Positions 23,439 to 31,983 are shown, numbered from the stretch's first letter. The stretch is 64,000 nt of DNA from Clostridium cavendishii DSM 21758 (GCF_900141845.1 NZ_FQZB01000009.1:1-64000); one strand, 5' to 3'. Translations and numbers: made by a program. The notes: generated by a model not told the origin, from the letters alone.

Positions 23439-23624
23439 CTAAGCCCTCCCTAATGGCATTCCTACTTTTATATAACAACTTGTACATAAGAACTTCTCTG
23501 TTGATGGGTTATATGTTCCATCATCTTTTGCAGCTAATTCCGCTGTTTTATATTCTCCACATTCAACCATTTCAATATATTCCTCTATTTCACTTGGCTT
23601 TCTGCCACAACATTTACATTCCAT
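23439..23624 (-). CDS. Small zinc-knuckle protein
   Basis: 61 residues with CKCCGRKP near the N-terminus and FLCTSCYIKVG near the C-terminus, two CxxC pairs that likely bind one zinc ion. GGGGATTAG precedes the ATG. Overlaps the upstream HNH gene by 11 bases. Unknown function. Confidence 0.62.
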   Translation of the reverse strand: MECKCCGRKPSEIEEYIEMVECGEYKTAELAAKDDGTYNPSTEKFLCTSCYIKVGMPLGRA

Positions 23625-24216
23625 TTTCTAATCCCCCTATAATTCCCTTATTGTCTATATCTTCATTTTCATTTATAATTAAATTGGACATTTCATTTGG
23701 GTTAGCTTTTTTAAAGTTTCTATTCCTGCAAGATTCAGTTACTTTAAGTTTGCTAATCCTCTTTTTATTGCTACCTCGTAGATTACTTTTATAAGCATGT
23801 AACATTTGTTCGCTACTAGTTGCCCATTCTAAATTTTCAACAGAATTATTAGTTTTATTTCCATCTATATGATTAACTGTTGTTTTATTTTCTGCATTTT
23901 CTAAGAATGCGCTTGCTACCAATCTATGAATTTTATAATCTTTTACTTTATTACCTTCACATAAAGCAACACGGTAATATCCATAATTATCTACTCTAGG
24001 TTTTAATATTCTAGGAGCTTTATATTTAATGCTTTTAACTCTTCCTTTGTTACTGATAAAATATTTATCATCATAACCTTTTATAGATTTCCATTCTTCA
24101 TATTCTTTTTGAGCTTGTCTTAATGCTTCGTCATAAGCTAACCTTCCATTACTCTCTAAATAAATTCTTCTTGCTTCGTCTGCTATCTCTAGTTTTTCTC
24201 TCATTAGTACTCCCAA
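23614..24216 (-). CDS. NUMOD4/HNH homing endonuclease fused to a short phage N-terminus
   Basis: About 200 residues. Residues 1-40 (MREKLEIADEARRIYLESNG...) look like part of an unrelated helical phage protein. From residue 42, WKSIKGYDDKYFISNKGRVKS is a NUMOD4 DNA-binding motif, followed by the HNH core VNHIDGNKTNNSVENLEWAT. Such nucleases spread by cutting uninvaded relatives. The N-terminal extension suggests it landed in-frame in a resident gene. Start TTG at 24216 or ATG at 24204; both have RBS-like sequence. Confidence 0.78.
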   Translation of the reverse strand: MGVLMREKLEIADEARRIYLESNGRLAYDEALRQAQKEYEEWKSIKGYDDKYFISNKGRVKSIKYKAPRILKPRVDNYGYYRVALCEGNKVKDYKIHRLVASAFLENAENKTTVNHIDGNKTNNSVENLEWATSSEQMLHAYKSNLRGSNKKRISKLKVTESCRNRNFKKANPNEMSNLIINENEDIDNKGIIGGLENGM

Positions 24217-24217
24217 A

Positions 24218-24391
24218 TCAGCACCTCCTTACTATTGTTAAAGTTATTCTCATTAGCGAAATTACATCTTTTAATGTCGTTTTTTTCCCATAGTCTATTC
24301 TATTAACTTTTATATCTCTTGTTACTTCTTCAAAAACTATTTTCTTTTCTTCTTCTGTGTTAAATCTAACTATGTTTGCTAGATTACACAT
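24218..24391 (-). CDS. Small hypothetical phage protein
   Basis: 57 residues starting MCNLANIVRFNTEEEKKIVF. Strong RBS GGAGG upstream of the ATG at 24391. Its last codons include the RBS of the next gene, so the two are coupled. The first half is helical and charged; the second half is basic. Not recognised. Confidence 0.62.
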   Translation of the reverse strand: MCNLANIVRFNTEEEKKIVFEEVTRDIKVNRIDYGKKTTLKDVISLMRITLTIVRRC

Positions 24392-24406
24392 ACCTTTTAC
24401 CTCCTT

Positions 24407-24435
24407 TTGTATTCTTATCCCCTTTATGGTAAAAT
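24407..24435 (+). promoter_or_regulatory. Plus-strand promoter of the second small inserted gene
   Basis: TTGTAT (24407-24412), 17-base spacer, TAAAAT (24430-24435). Followed by TTTGTTTGAAAGGGGGTG, nearly the same leader as at 8142-8164. Confidence 0.6.
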
Positions 24436-24459
24436 TTTGTTTGAAAGGGGGTGTTTTTC

Positions 24460-24606
24460 ATGGTTGACCGTATTGAAAAGGTCGCTACCTTATATATTCA
24501 ATCTCATTACAACGTCAAAGAAATGTCATTACCAGAACTTATGAAACTCTTTGATGAAACTTGTGAAGAAATTATTGAAATAATGAGATCAACTAATAAA
24601 AATTAA
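24460..24606 (+). CDS. Second small inserted gene on the opposite strand
   Basis: 48 residues, MVDRIEKVATLYIQSHYNVK then helical acidic C-terminus. RBS AAAGGGGGTG; own promoter. Read against the early operon and overlaps the 3' end of the minus-strand gene at 24589 by 18 bases. Probably expressed in the lysogen. Family unknown; short helical proteins of this size often regulate a partner protein. Confidence 0.62.
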   Translation: MVDRIEKVATLYIQSHYNVKEMSLPELMKLFDETCEEIIEIMRSTNKN

Positions 24607-25011
24607 TTGTAATAAAGCTTTATTAATTTTGCTTAGAATTTCTTGAGCTGATTCAATAGACATGCCTTCCAAAACGTGAACTATTTTTTCAGCTCTTTCT
24701 AATTCATCCTGTTTTGAGAATAAAGGTAACCCCTTTTGTTCACCTGAACAGTTAACCCATTTTTCGCCTATTGCATTTGATAACTCATTTATAAATTTTG
24801 TATTTTCTAAAGGAATAATTGTATTAGCCATTTCTTCACCATCAAGTTTAATTTCAACCTCTTGACTTCTTACAAGTAAAGTTAAGTTTAATGTAGCCTC
24901 TCCTTTTCCTGAACGTTTTAAGTTATAATCAAGTACTCCTTCTACCTTGAAGTTATCTAATTTGATCTCATTGTTTATAATACTTACTGAATGAATTTTG
25001 TTGTTTTCCAT
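24589..25011 (-). CDS. Hypothetical early phage protein
   Basis: 140 residues. Beta-rich N-terminal 90 residues (NNEIKLDNFKVEGVLDYNLK...) and a helical C-terminus (ERAEKIVHVLEGMSIESAQE). RBS AAGGAGAG. Function unknown. Confidence 0.6.
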   Translation of the reverse strand: MENNKIHSVSIINNEIKLDNFKVEGVLDYNLKRSGKGEATLNLTLLVRSQEVEIKLDGEEMANTIIPLENTKFINELSNAIGEKWVNCSGEQKGLPLFSKQDELERAEKIVHVLEGMSIESAQEILSKINKALLQLIFIS

Positions 25012-25023
25012 CTGAATCTCTCC

Positions 25024-25239
25024 TTATTTAAATTTTAAATAATAGTACATTAAAATTGTGATGATGATTATATTAAGCGATAGATATATCCCAATACATA
25101 TTCTTCTTCTTTTTAAGTATTGTTTATATATTTCTTGTCTAGTTGGAGCTGAATCTAAAAATATTTCTCTTGTTAACTCCTTTGTTTCAGTTCCATCTTC
25201 ATTTTTTATAATCATATATTCTTTTATGCTGTTTTTCAT
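25024..25239 (-). CDS. Small C-terminally anchored membrane protein
   Basis: About 71 residues from the ATG at 25239. The last 25 residues form one transmembrane helix (IGIYLSLNIIIITILMYYYL), preceded by a basic KRRR. GGGAG lies 15 bases upstream, farther than usual, so the start is uncertain. Unknown role. Confidence 0.55.
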   Translation of the reverse strand: MKNSIKEYMIIKNEDGTETKELTREIFLDSAPTRQEIYKQYLKRRRICIGIYLSLNIIIITILMYYYLKFK

Positions 25240-25246
25240 TTTATAT

Positions 25247-26017
25247 TTAAATAACTCCCTTAAAATTAATTTGATTATTAGCTTTTGCAATTTCCTCTTG
25301 TAGAACTATTGGAGCTTTATAGTTTTGAATAACCTCTTTAGCTAACTCAACATCTTTTTTCTTTATTTCTGCTATAGAAGACACTCCAAATTCTCTGTGT
25401 AACTGCTTGTACAAGTCTGAAAAAGCTTTTTTACTAAGAGTTTCATATGCCTTACTCTTCTTGCCGCCTAGTAAAGTAACTACTATTTTATTTGCTAAAC
25501 TTGTTAATCTTTTGCTATCAGCCGTAGATAACTCGGTTGCATCTACAAACTCCTGAATTACTGTTACTTTATCCTTAACCTCTTTAACTTCTGCTTTTAC
25601 TTCTTTAGTAAAATTGAATTGTAGCTCTAACATTTCTTCTGTTGTTAGCTTTTTGACTTGTGAATTAGAATTTAAATAAGCTTTTTCACACTCTATAAAG
25701 TACTTCCTTGCCTCTTTCCCTTTGTCATTGTTTTCTACCATACTTAACTCTTTTGCCATTTCGATAGTTAAAACATACTCTGTTCTCTTTGAACCTAAAT
25801 TTGTTCCTTCACGCTCCACAAATTTATGGAATGTGGAAAAATCAACATTTTCAACAAATTCATATTTTTCTATTCTGTTTTTTATCCATGTCGAAAAATC
25901 TTGTTTACTTTCTAAAAACTCATGTAGCTCTCTAGCATCTACAAGTTGCTTTCCATGCTCGTCCATTATTTTTATTAAATCTCTTACCTCTTGTTTCATT
26001 TGAATTTTCTTATCCAT
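25247..26017 (-). CDS. Phage antirepressor (AntA/AntB plus ORF6C-type C-terminus)
   Basis: 256 residues. The N-terminal domain (VDARELHEFLESKQDFSTWI ... VENVDFSTF ... ARKYFIECEKAY) is the AntA/AntB (Bro-like) module. The C-terminal part (AYETLSKKAFSDLYKQLHRE) resembles ORF6C. Antirepressors lift repression at induction. Start overlaps the stop of the 51-residue gene upstream (TAATG). Confidence 0.85.
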   Translation of the reverse strand: MDKKIQMKQEVRDLIKIMDEHGKQLVDARELHEFLESKQDFSTWIKNRIEKYEFVENVDFSTFHKFVEREGTNLGSKRTEYVLTIEMAKELSMVENNDKGKEARKYFIECEKAYLNSNSQVKKLTTEEMLELQFNFTKEVKAEVKEVKDKVTVIQEFVDATELSTADSKRLTSLANKIVVTLLGGKKSKAYETLSKKAFSDLYKQLHREFGVSSIAEIKKKDVELAKEVIQNYKAPIVLQEEIAKANNQINFKGVI

Positions 26018-26172
26018 TAAGCTTGTCCTCCTTCTTCAACTTCATCTTTGAACGTAATTGTACATTCCGGCATTACTGCTCTTATTAATTCTTTAGATTT
26101 ATCCACCCCACTCGATACTCTAGTTATTACTAATTTTCTTTTGCCATTAATAAATTCTGTTGTTACCTCCAT
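26017..26172 (-). CDS. Small hypothetical phage protein
   Basis: 51 residues, MEVTTEFINGKRKLVITRVS... Compact and probably beta-alpha. RBS AGGAGGG before the ATG at 26172. Lies between the Cro-like gene and the antirepressor in one operon. Unknown. Confidence 0.6.
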   Translation of the reverse strand: MEVTTEFINGKRKLVITRVSSGVDKSKELIRAVMPECTITFKDEVEEGGQA

Positions 26173-26182
26173 AAAATCCCTC

Positions 26183-26371
26183 CTAAATCAATTCTTCAAT
26201 TCTAACATCAAGCGCTTCTGCTATTTTTTTTACAGTCAAAATTTTAGGATTGTTTCTCTCACCTTTTTTAATTTGACTTATTGTTGTCTGACTAACTCCG
26301 GTAATTCTTTCCATTTCATAACCTGTAATTTTTCTTTCCTCCATTTTTTGTTTTAATTTTTCACCATTCAT
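26183..26371 (-). CDS. Cro-like XRE-family regulator
   Basis: 62 residues, essentially one HTH_3 domain (EERKITGYEMERITGVSQTT followed by ISQIKKGE). First gene of the leftward lytic operon, divergent from the repressor, as for Cro. GGAG lies about 12 bases before the ATG. Confidence 0.85.
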   Translation of the reverse strand: MNGEKLKQKMEERKITGYEMERITGVSQTTISQIKKGERNNPKILTVKKIAEALDVRIEELI

Positions 26372-26453
26372 TTACTTTAGTTACTCCTTCTTTAGAATTT
26401 ATAAATTTCATTTACTTTTCGTTATTTACTATCGCAAACGAAACTATACTCTT

Positions 26454-26482
26454 ATTATGCTTTCACATTCGAAAGTATACAA
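26454..26482 (-). promoter_or_regulatory. Leftward early promoter (Cro operon)
   Basis: Minus strand TTGTAT (26482-26477), 17-base spacer, CATAAT (26459-26454). A CGAAAGTAT operator overlaps the -35 and spacer. Confidence 0.6.
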
Positions 26483-26618
26483 GTATCCTAAAAAGCTAAT
26501 ATATGTAATTATATTTGATTTGCTCCGTTTCCCTTTCGTATTCGACAGTATTCTTTGTTTTTTAATTTCATTGTCGAAAGTATTTTTCTTTATTTTACTT
26601 TCGTTTATGAAATTTAAC

Positions 26619-26648
26619 TTGTATAGTATATATTGTTTTTGATATAAT
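26619..26648 (+). promoter_or_regulatory. Repressor-integrase promoter
   Basis: TTGTAT (26619-26624), 18-base spacer, TATAAT (26643-26648). An operator follows at 26660, between promoter and RBS, consistent with autoregulation. Confidence 0.6.
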
Positions 26649-26685
26649 ACTTTTATAAACGAAAGTATATGAGGAGAATAAAAAA

Positions 26686-27060
26686 ATGATTAGTATATTA
26701 GGACAAAACATAAAAAAAATAAGAGAGTCTAAAGGTGTGAGCGCCTATAGATTATCTAAAGACGCTAATGTTGGTAATGCAACAATAAGCCAAATAGAAA
26801 GTGGCAAAAGGCAAACACTCAACGCTGATACATTAGAAAAAATAGCAAATGCACTTAATGTAAGCACAAATGAACTATTCAGTTTAGAAGAAGGACAAAA
26901 ATATATAGTAACTGATATAGAAGAAACTATGAATTTAATCTTTTCTAGCGAAGGGTTAACTTTAGATAATATTGAATTATCCGATTTAGAAATTAAGCAA
27001 ATACAAATGAATATGATTAATTGCTTTAATATTATTAGAATGCAAAGAGGTGATAAGTAA
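26686..27060 (+). CDS. CI-like phage repressor
   Basis: 124 residues. N-terminal XRE-family HTH (IRESKGVSAYRLSKDANVGN followed by ATISQIESGKR) and a helical C-terminal half with no peptidase motif, so it is not a self-cleaving repressor; the antirepressor gene fits this. GAGGAG precedes the ATG. Its stop overlaps the integrase start (TAATG). Confidence 0.86.
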   Translation: MISILGQNIKKIRESKGVSAYRLSKDANVGNATISQIESGKRQTLNADTLEKIANALNVSTNELFSLEEGQKYIVTDIEETMNLIFSSEGLTLDNIELSDLEIKQIQMNMINCFNIIRMQRGDK

Positions 27061-28616
27061 TGAAAAGAGTTGCTCTATATTGTAGAGTATCTTCTGATGA
27101 TCAAAAAGAACGTGACACAATCGAGAATCAAGTTGAGATATTAAATACTTATATTGAATTAAAAGAAGATTTAGAGATTTTCAAAGAATATTTAGATAAT
27201 GGTGTAAGCGGAACAATTCCATTTGGCGAAAGACCAGGCGGAAAAGAATTATTAGAAGATGCCAAAAACAAATTATTTGATGCCGTTTTAGTTTATAAAA
27301 TTGATAGATTTGGGAGAGACACCTTAAGCGGTCTTAATGCTGCAGAAATATTAACTAAATTAAATATAGAAATATTGAGCGTATCTGAACCATTTGATTT
27401 AAATACCCCAACTGGTAAATTTCAGTTTACGACCTATTTAAGCATGGCTGAACTTGAAAGAAATAATATACTAGACAGAATGTATATAGGTGCTACAAGA
27501 GCTGCTAAGATGGGAAAATGGCTCGGTGGTGTTGTACCTTATGGATATTTAGTAAATAGTGATGGTTATTTAGAAATAAATGAAAGTGAAGCAAAAGTAA
27601 TTAGAAAAATATTTAATATGTACGTAGTCGATAAAATAAGCACTTTAGGGATAGCTACTTATTTAAACACCAACAATATTCCTAGTTACAGTATAACTAG
27701 AACACAAAAAACCAAAAGCATGACAGGAAAATGGAGAACATCTTCGGTTTTAAGAATTATTTCTAATACAACATACAAAGGTGTACATGAGTATGGCAAA
27801 AAAGCTACAAGAAGAAAAGAAACTATAATAAGAAAAGTACCAGCTTTAATAAGTGAAGAGTTATGGAATATGGCGCAAAAACAAAAAAAACAAAATTCAA
27901 ATGAAAGCTTTAGATGCATGAAGAATAGGGAATATCTTCTAAGAGGCCTTATTCGTTGCGGACATTGCGGCAAAATTTATTGTGGAATAAGCTATAAAAC
28001 TAAAAATGATGTTTATGCTTGTAATGGGAAAAGAAGTGCTGAACAAAATCGTTTAGGATTTAAGTGTACTTCAGGAAACATATTGGTTGATGAAATAGAG
28101 CAGGTTGTTTGGAATGATATATTACATTTTGTTAGAAATTACAAAAATGAAATAGAAAATATTAAAAATAATGATGATTCCAATAATTTAAGTGAAGTAC
28201 TTAATCAAATAAAAAAAAATGATTCAATATTAAAAAACATTAAATCCGAAAAAAATGAGATTTTAAAATTATATAGAAAGAAAATAATAACAGATACTGA
28301 ATTAGAAGAACAACTAAGTGATATCAATAAAGAAGAAAACAACATGAAAAGAATAATCGCCACAACGGAAAAACAATTAGAAAAATTAAAATCTAAAGAT
28401 AAATTGCTAAAAGAATTAGAAATTAAGCTAGAGGAATATAATAAACGTATAGATTCTCTGAATTATGACGAAAAAAGAGATTTATTAAAAATTATAGTTA
28501 AAGAAATTATAGCAACTACTGTTATAGAAGGCTCTATTAAGAAAGTAACTGTTAGAGTTGTTTATAACTGGGTCAAACTTGACATCTTAACCGACATGGA
28601 TTATACGAGGCTATAA
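27060..28616 (+). CDS. int: Large serine recombinase (phage integrase)
   Basis: 518 residues. The resolvase catalytic domain starts ALYCRVSSDDQKERDTIENQ, with the catalytic Ser in CRVSS and the conserved YKIDRFGRD. A recombinase domain (about 160-270) follows, then a zinc ribbon (CGHCGKIYCG ... CNGK ... C) and a long coiled coil (about 365-450). It integrates and excises the prophage between attP and attB. It ends at the prophage edge, and its last few codons and stop appear to be chromosomal yifB sequence. Confidence 0.95.
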   Translation: MKRVALYCRVSSDDQKERDTIENQVEILNTYIELKEDLEIFKEYLDNGVSGTIPFGERPGGKELLEDAKNKLFDAVLVYKIDRFGRDTLSGLNAAEILTKLNIEILSVSEPFDLNTPTGKFQFTTYLSMAELERNNILDRMYIGATRAAKMGKWLGGVVPYGYLVNSDGYLEINESEAKVIRKIFNMYVVDKISTLGIATYLNTNNIPSYSITRTQKTKSMTGKWRTSSVLRIISNTTYKGVHEYGKKATRRKETIIRKVPALISEELWNMAQKQKKQNSNESFRCMKNREYLLRGLIRCGHCGKIYCGISYKTKNDVYACNGKRSAEQNRLGFKCTSGNILVDEIEQVVWNDILHFVRNYKNEIENIKNNDDSNNLSEVLNQIKKNDSILKNIKSEKNEILKLYRKKIITDTELEEQLSDINKEENNMKRIIATTEKQLEKLKSKDKLLKELEIKLEEYNKRIDSLNYDEKRDLLKIIVKEIIATTVIEGSIKKVTVRVVYNWVKLDILTDMDYTRL

Positions 28617-29643
28617 ATAAAAAATTACTTGGTAATGTTATAAATCCACTATTTCTTGTAATATTTATTTCTTTATTTTCTAATGGTTCTCTAAGTAAAT
28701 CAAGTATTTTTTTATCAAATTCTAAAAGCTCATCTAAAAATAAAACTCCATTATGCGCCAATGTTATCTCTCCTGGTTTTAAATCTCTACCTCCACCCAC
28801 TATAGAAATCGGTGTCGAATTATGATGAGGGTTTCTAAATGGTCTATTAGTTATTAGTCCCTCATTTTTCTTCAAAAGTCCTGATACGCTATATATCTTT
28901 GTTACCTCCAATGCTTCCTCAAAAGTTAAAGGCGGCATTATACTATTTATCCTTTTTGCTAACATTGTTTTTCCCGAACCTGGTGGACCTTGAAGTATTA
29001 CATTATGATAACCTGCTGCTGCTATTGCCAATGCCCTTTTTGTAGTTTCATGCCCTGCTACATCTTTAAAATCTTCAATAGAACTCTCAGTAATTTCTTC
29101 ATATGCATAACTACTATTTATAGGCTTTAAATCTTCATAAGTTAAATATTTAACTACTTGGTCTAAGTTGGAAAAAGAAAATATATTTACATTTTTTATA
29201 GATGAACATTCTACAACATTTTCCTCTGGTATTATAAATTCTTTAATATTTTCATCTATCCCTGCAAGTACAGACGTTAGCGCTCCATTAATCCTTCTAA
29301 TCTCTCCATTTAGAGATAATTCACCTATAAACATATATTCCTTATTACTTTTTAATAAAATTTGTTCACTAACAATTAAAATACCTATAGCTATAGGCAA
29401 GTCTAACAACGAACCAACTTTTTTTATATTAGCAGGAGCTAGGTTTACAGTTATTCTTCCTAGAGGAAATTTAAATTCACTATTTATAATAGCACTTCTA
29501 ACCCTTTCCTTAGCTTCCTTTATTGAAATATCAGGGAGGCCAACTATAGTAAAAGATGGCATCCCAGGCGTTATATCTATTTCCACCTCAATTATATGTC
29601 CGTCAATTCCATTAAATGTTGCACTCTTTAAACTTATGGTCAA
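28573..29643 (-). pseudogene. yifB/comM-type AAA+ ATPase, N-terminal part, split by the prophage
   Basis: About 356 residues of a normally 505-residue protein. N-terminal Lon-like domain (SATFNGIDGHIIEVEIDI ... GLPDISIKEAKERVRSA), then the Mg-chelatase AAA+ module with Walker A GPPGSGKTMLA and Walker B LFLDEL. The C-terminal Mg_chelatase_C region is missing because the prophage has inserted at the NPC codons. ComM-type proteins act in DNA branch migration during transformation in some bacteria. TTG start at 29643 chosen because AAGGAAG is well spaced; a GTG at 29652 overlaps the RBS. Confidence 0.9.
28585..28605. other. Prophage attachment junction within the yifB/comM gene
   Basis: On the minus strand the yifB frame runs LFIASYNPC (conserved in the family) and then diverges to RLRCQV and a stop, where CGY is expected. 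The change occurs around 28585-28600, beside the integrase gene, so one phage-host junction is here. The core dinucleotide cannot be fixed without the other junction, which is left of the window. Confidence 0.75.
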
Positions 29644-29764
29644 TATTCTCACTTCCTTATAAGATAATTACATCTATTGATTATTGACATAATTTAGTAA
29701 ATTAATAATCACTGTTTTTAATTTAGTACTTTTTTGTCAATAATTTTGTTAGGAGGTGATTTTT

Positions 29765-30133
29765 TTGAAAGCATATAATAAATTAATAGGCTCATATGGT
29801 GAGGATATTTGTTCTAAAACCCTTAAAAACTTGGGTTATAAAATATTAGAAAAAAATTTCAGATGTAGGATGGGTGAGATTGATATAATTGCTATACAAG
29901 GCAATATTCTAAGTTTTATTGAAATAAAAAGTAGGTTCTCAGCTTCATATGGTAACCCATGTGAAGCTGTAACCTACTTTAAAATAAGAAAAATCATAAA
30001 TACTGCAAATTATTATATTTTTAAAGAAAAATTTTTTAATATAAATGTTAGATTCGATATTATGGAAGTTATTTTAAACTATAATGATAATACTTATAAA
30101 ATAAATTTTATTAAGGATGCTTTTAGATTATAG
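29765..30133 (+). CDS. yraN: YraN-family (UPF0102) putative endonuclease
   Basis: About 122 residues. MKAYNKLIGSYGEDICSKTL, then NFRCRMGEIDIIAI and FIEIKSR give the E...D...ExK arrangement of PD-(D/E)XK nucleases. YraN genes lie close to yifB/comM and rnhB in many Firmicutes, as here. TTG at 29765 is 9 bases after AGGAGG and matches family N-termini; the GTG at 29756 overlaps the RBS. Biological role in the family is not settled. Confidence 0.88.
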   Translation: MKAYNKLIGSYGEDICSKTLKNLGYKILEKNFRCRMGEIDIIAIQGNILSFIEIKSRFSASYGNPCEAVTYFKIRKIINTANYYIFKEKFFNINVRFDIMEVILNYNDNTYKINFIKDAFRL

Positions 30134-30184
30134 CTTAAGATATCTTTCAAAAATAATAAATTTATTATGTATCATATTGCGTCA

Positions 30185-30222
30185 ATAGGTTCACTTGATA
30201 GTTAATTATCAGATGAACCTAT
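30185..30222. terminator. Hairpin between convergent yraN and rnhB
   Basis: ATAGGTTCA..TGATA pairs with TATCA..TGAACCTAT around a GTTAAT loop. The stem is strong, but T-runs on either side are weak. Likely a shared terminator. Confidence 0.5.
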
Positions 30223-30267
30223 CTCCTTGTCTGATACAAAATACATCTTAATTTTAAACCCACTTTT

Positions 30268-31092
30268 TTATATACTTAATATATTTTTCAAAAAACTCAT
30301 CCTATGGATTTCACATGGTCCATATTCTAAAATTGCCTCTACATGTTTCTTAGTTCCATATCCTACATTTTGCGCAAAATCATAAACAGCAAACTCTTTA
30401 TGATATTCTTTCATTAAATTATCCCTATACACTTTTGCAACTATTGAAGCACATGCGATTGCTGCACTTTTAGTATCACCTTTAATAACTGATTTATTTT
30501 CTATATCTATATTTTTTATAAGATAACCATCTGATAATATTAAATCTGGCTTAGGATTCAGAGATGTGCAAGCATCTATAAATATTTGATTATTACACAC
30601 ACCAATGCCCTTCATATCAATTTCTTTATTATCACAAAAAGCTATAGAATATGCTATTGCTCTTTCCTTTATTATTTCCGCAAGCTTTTCTCTTTTACTT
30701 TCACTTAATTTTTTAGAATCATTTATCTCTAATATATGATCATCCATACTATCTTCTTTTAATATAACAGCACAAGAAACTATAGGACCCGCTAGAGGAC
30801 CTCTACCAACCTCATCAACTCCTGCTACTAAATTATAGATTCCAAAAGACTTATCGAAATTATACATTAATGCTACTCTTTCCTTCTCTGCTTTTAATTT
30901 ATTAATATCTTTTAAAAGTTTTGTAGCTAATATATTAACATTTTTTCTACTGTCTAATGAAAGTTTTTCTATAATAGAGTCTAACATTTCTTCATCTATT
31001 TCTGATACATTTATTGATTTTACGTATTCATTTATATCTTTAAATTTAAGTGATGTAGTATCTATATTTAAAAATTCTATTACATTTTTCAA
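30268..31092 (-). CDS. rnhB: Ribonuclease HII
   Basis: 274 residues. After an N-terminal extension of about 85 residues (common in Firmicutes RnhB), the catalytic core has GVDEVGRGPLAGPIV (the D-E pair) and later conserved acidic residues (LSDGYL). Removes ribonucleotides from DNA and RNA-DNA hybrids. Directly downstream of rbgA. Confidence 0.95.
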   Translation of the reverse strand: MKNVIEFLNIDTTSLKFKDINEYVKSINVSEIDEEMLDSIIEKLSLDSRKNVNILATKLLKDINKLKAEKERVALMYNFDKSFGIYNLVAGVDEVGRGPLAGPIVSCAVILKEDSMDDHILEINDSKKLSESKREKLAEIIKERAIAYSIAFCDNKEIDMKGIGVCNNQIFIDACTSLNPKPDLILSDGYLIKNIDIENKSVIKGDTKSAAIACASIVAKVYRDNLMKEYHKEFAVYDFAQNVGYGTKKHVEAILEYGPCEIHRMSFLKNILSI

Positions 31093-31105
31093 AAAAACAC
31101 CCTCT

Positions 31106-31948
31106 TTATGGTCTTTCTAAAGAAATCTTTCCTATTTTACCTGATCTAAATTCATCTAATAATATAGCAGCTATTCTATTATAGTTTATTTCTCCACCTG
31201 ATATTAAAGCTCCTCTTTTTCTAGCTATAGAATTTAGATTCTCTAATGGATCTTCATCTAAACTTTCTAGTTTATATCTTGTCATAAGCATTTCGGGAGC
31301 AATTTTCATTAATCTTTCTACTAATTTAAACGCAAGCTCCTCTGTATCCATTATTTCATCCTTTATAGCACCAGTAAATGCAAGATTTAAAGCAACTTCC
31401 TCATCTTCAAATTTAGGCCACAATATACCTGGAGTATCTAAAAGCTCAAGTCCAATAGATGTTTTTATCCATTGTTTACTTTTGGTAACACCGGGTCTAT
31501 CTCCAGTTTTAGCTATATTATTTTTAGCCATTTTGTTTATAAATGTAGATTTTCCTACATTAGGTATACCAACAACCATAACTCTAGTTGTTATATTTAC
31601 AAGTCCTTTAGCTTTCATTCTATCATGCTTTTCCTTTAGAAGGCTAAGTACTGCTGGTTTTATATTCTTAAGTCCGTCACCTTGAAGCGAATTCACTTCT
31701 ATAGCCTTTACATCATCTTTAGTAAGCATTTTTATCCATTCTTTGGTAACCTTACTATCTGTTAAATCACTTTTGTTAAGTAATATAAGCCTTGGCTTTC
31801 CTTGAGTTAAACCTTCTATTTCCGGATTAGATGAAGCTCTTGGGATTCTAGCATCTCTAATCTCTATAACTGCATCTACAAGCTTTAAATTTTCCTTTAT
31901 TTCTCTCTTTGTTTTTACCATATGTCCCGGAAACCAATTAATAGCCAT
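31106..31948 (-). CDS. rbgA: Ribosome biogenesis GTPase
   Basis: About 280 residues from the ATG at 31948 (RBS GGGAGGG). Circularly permuted GTPase motifs: NKSDL (G4) precedes GIPNVGKSTFINKM (G1) and DTPG (G3). N-terminus MAINWFPGHMVKTKREI is typical of YlqF/RbgA, which matures the 50S subunit. Follows rplS as in other Firmicutes. Confidence 0.94.
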   Translation of the reverse strand: MAINWFPGHMVKTKREIKENLKLVDAVIEIRDARIPRASSNPEIEGLTQGKPRLILLNKSDLTDSKVTKEWIKMLTKDDVKAIEVNSLQGDGLKNIKPAVLSLLKEKHDRMKAKGLVNITTRVMVVGIPNVGKSTFINKMAKNNIAKTGDRPGVTKSKQWIKTSIGLELLDTPGILWPKFEDEEVALNLAFTGAIKDEIMDTEELAFKLVERLMKIAPEMLMTRYKLESLDEDPLENLNSIARKRGALISGGEINYNRIAAILLDEFRSGKIGKISLERP

Positions 31949-31983
31949 ACAATTATCCCTCCCTATTTTTTTATATAACAAAA

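Larger units (their letters stand above)
26414..26668. promoter_or_regulatory. Lysis-lysogeny control region with repeated operators
   Basis: Copies of CGAAAGTAT or close variants at 26470-26478, 26543-26551 (CGACAGTAT), 26575-26583 and 26660-26668, at 26439-26448 (CGAAACTATA), and inverted at 26414-26421 and 26596-26603. The last direct copy pairs with ATACTTT at 26647-26653 as a partial palindrome. They overlap both divergent promoters, so they are the likely binding sites for the CI-like and Cro-like proteins. Confidence 0.7.

Noticed and set aside
29653..29764. Strong divergent promoters between yifB and yraN
   Set aside because: TTGACA occurs on both strands, but neither has a convincing -10 at 16-18 bases, so I did not annotate them.
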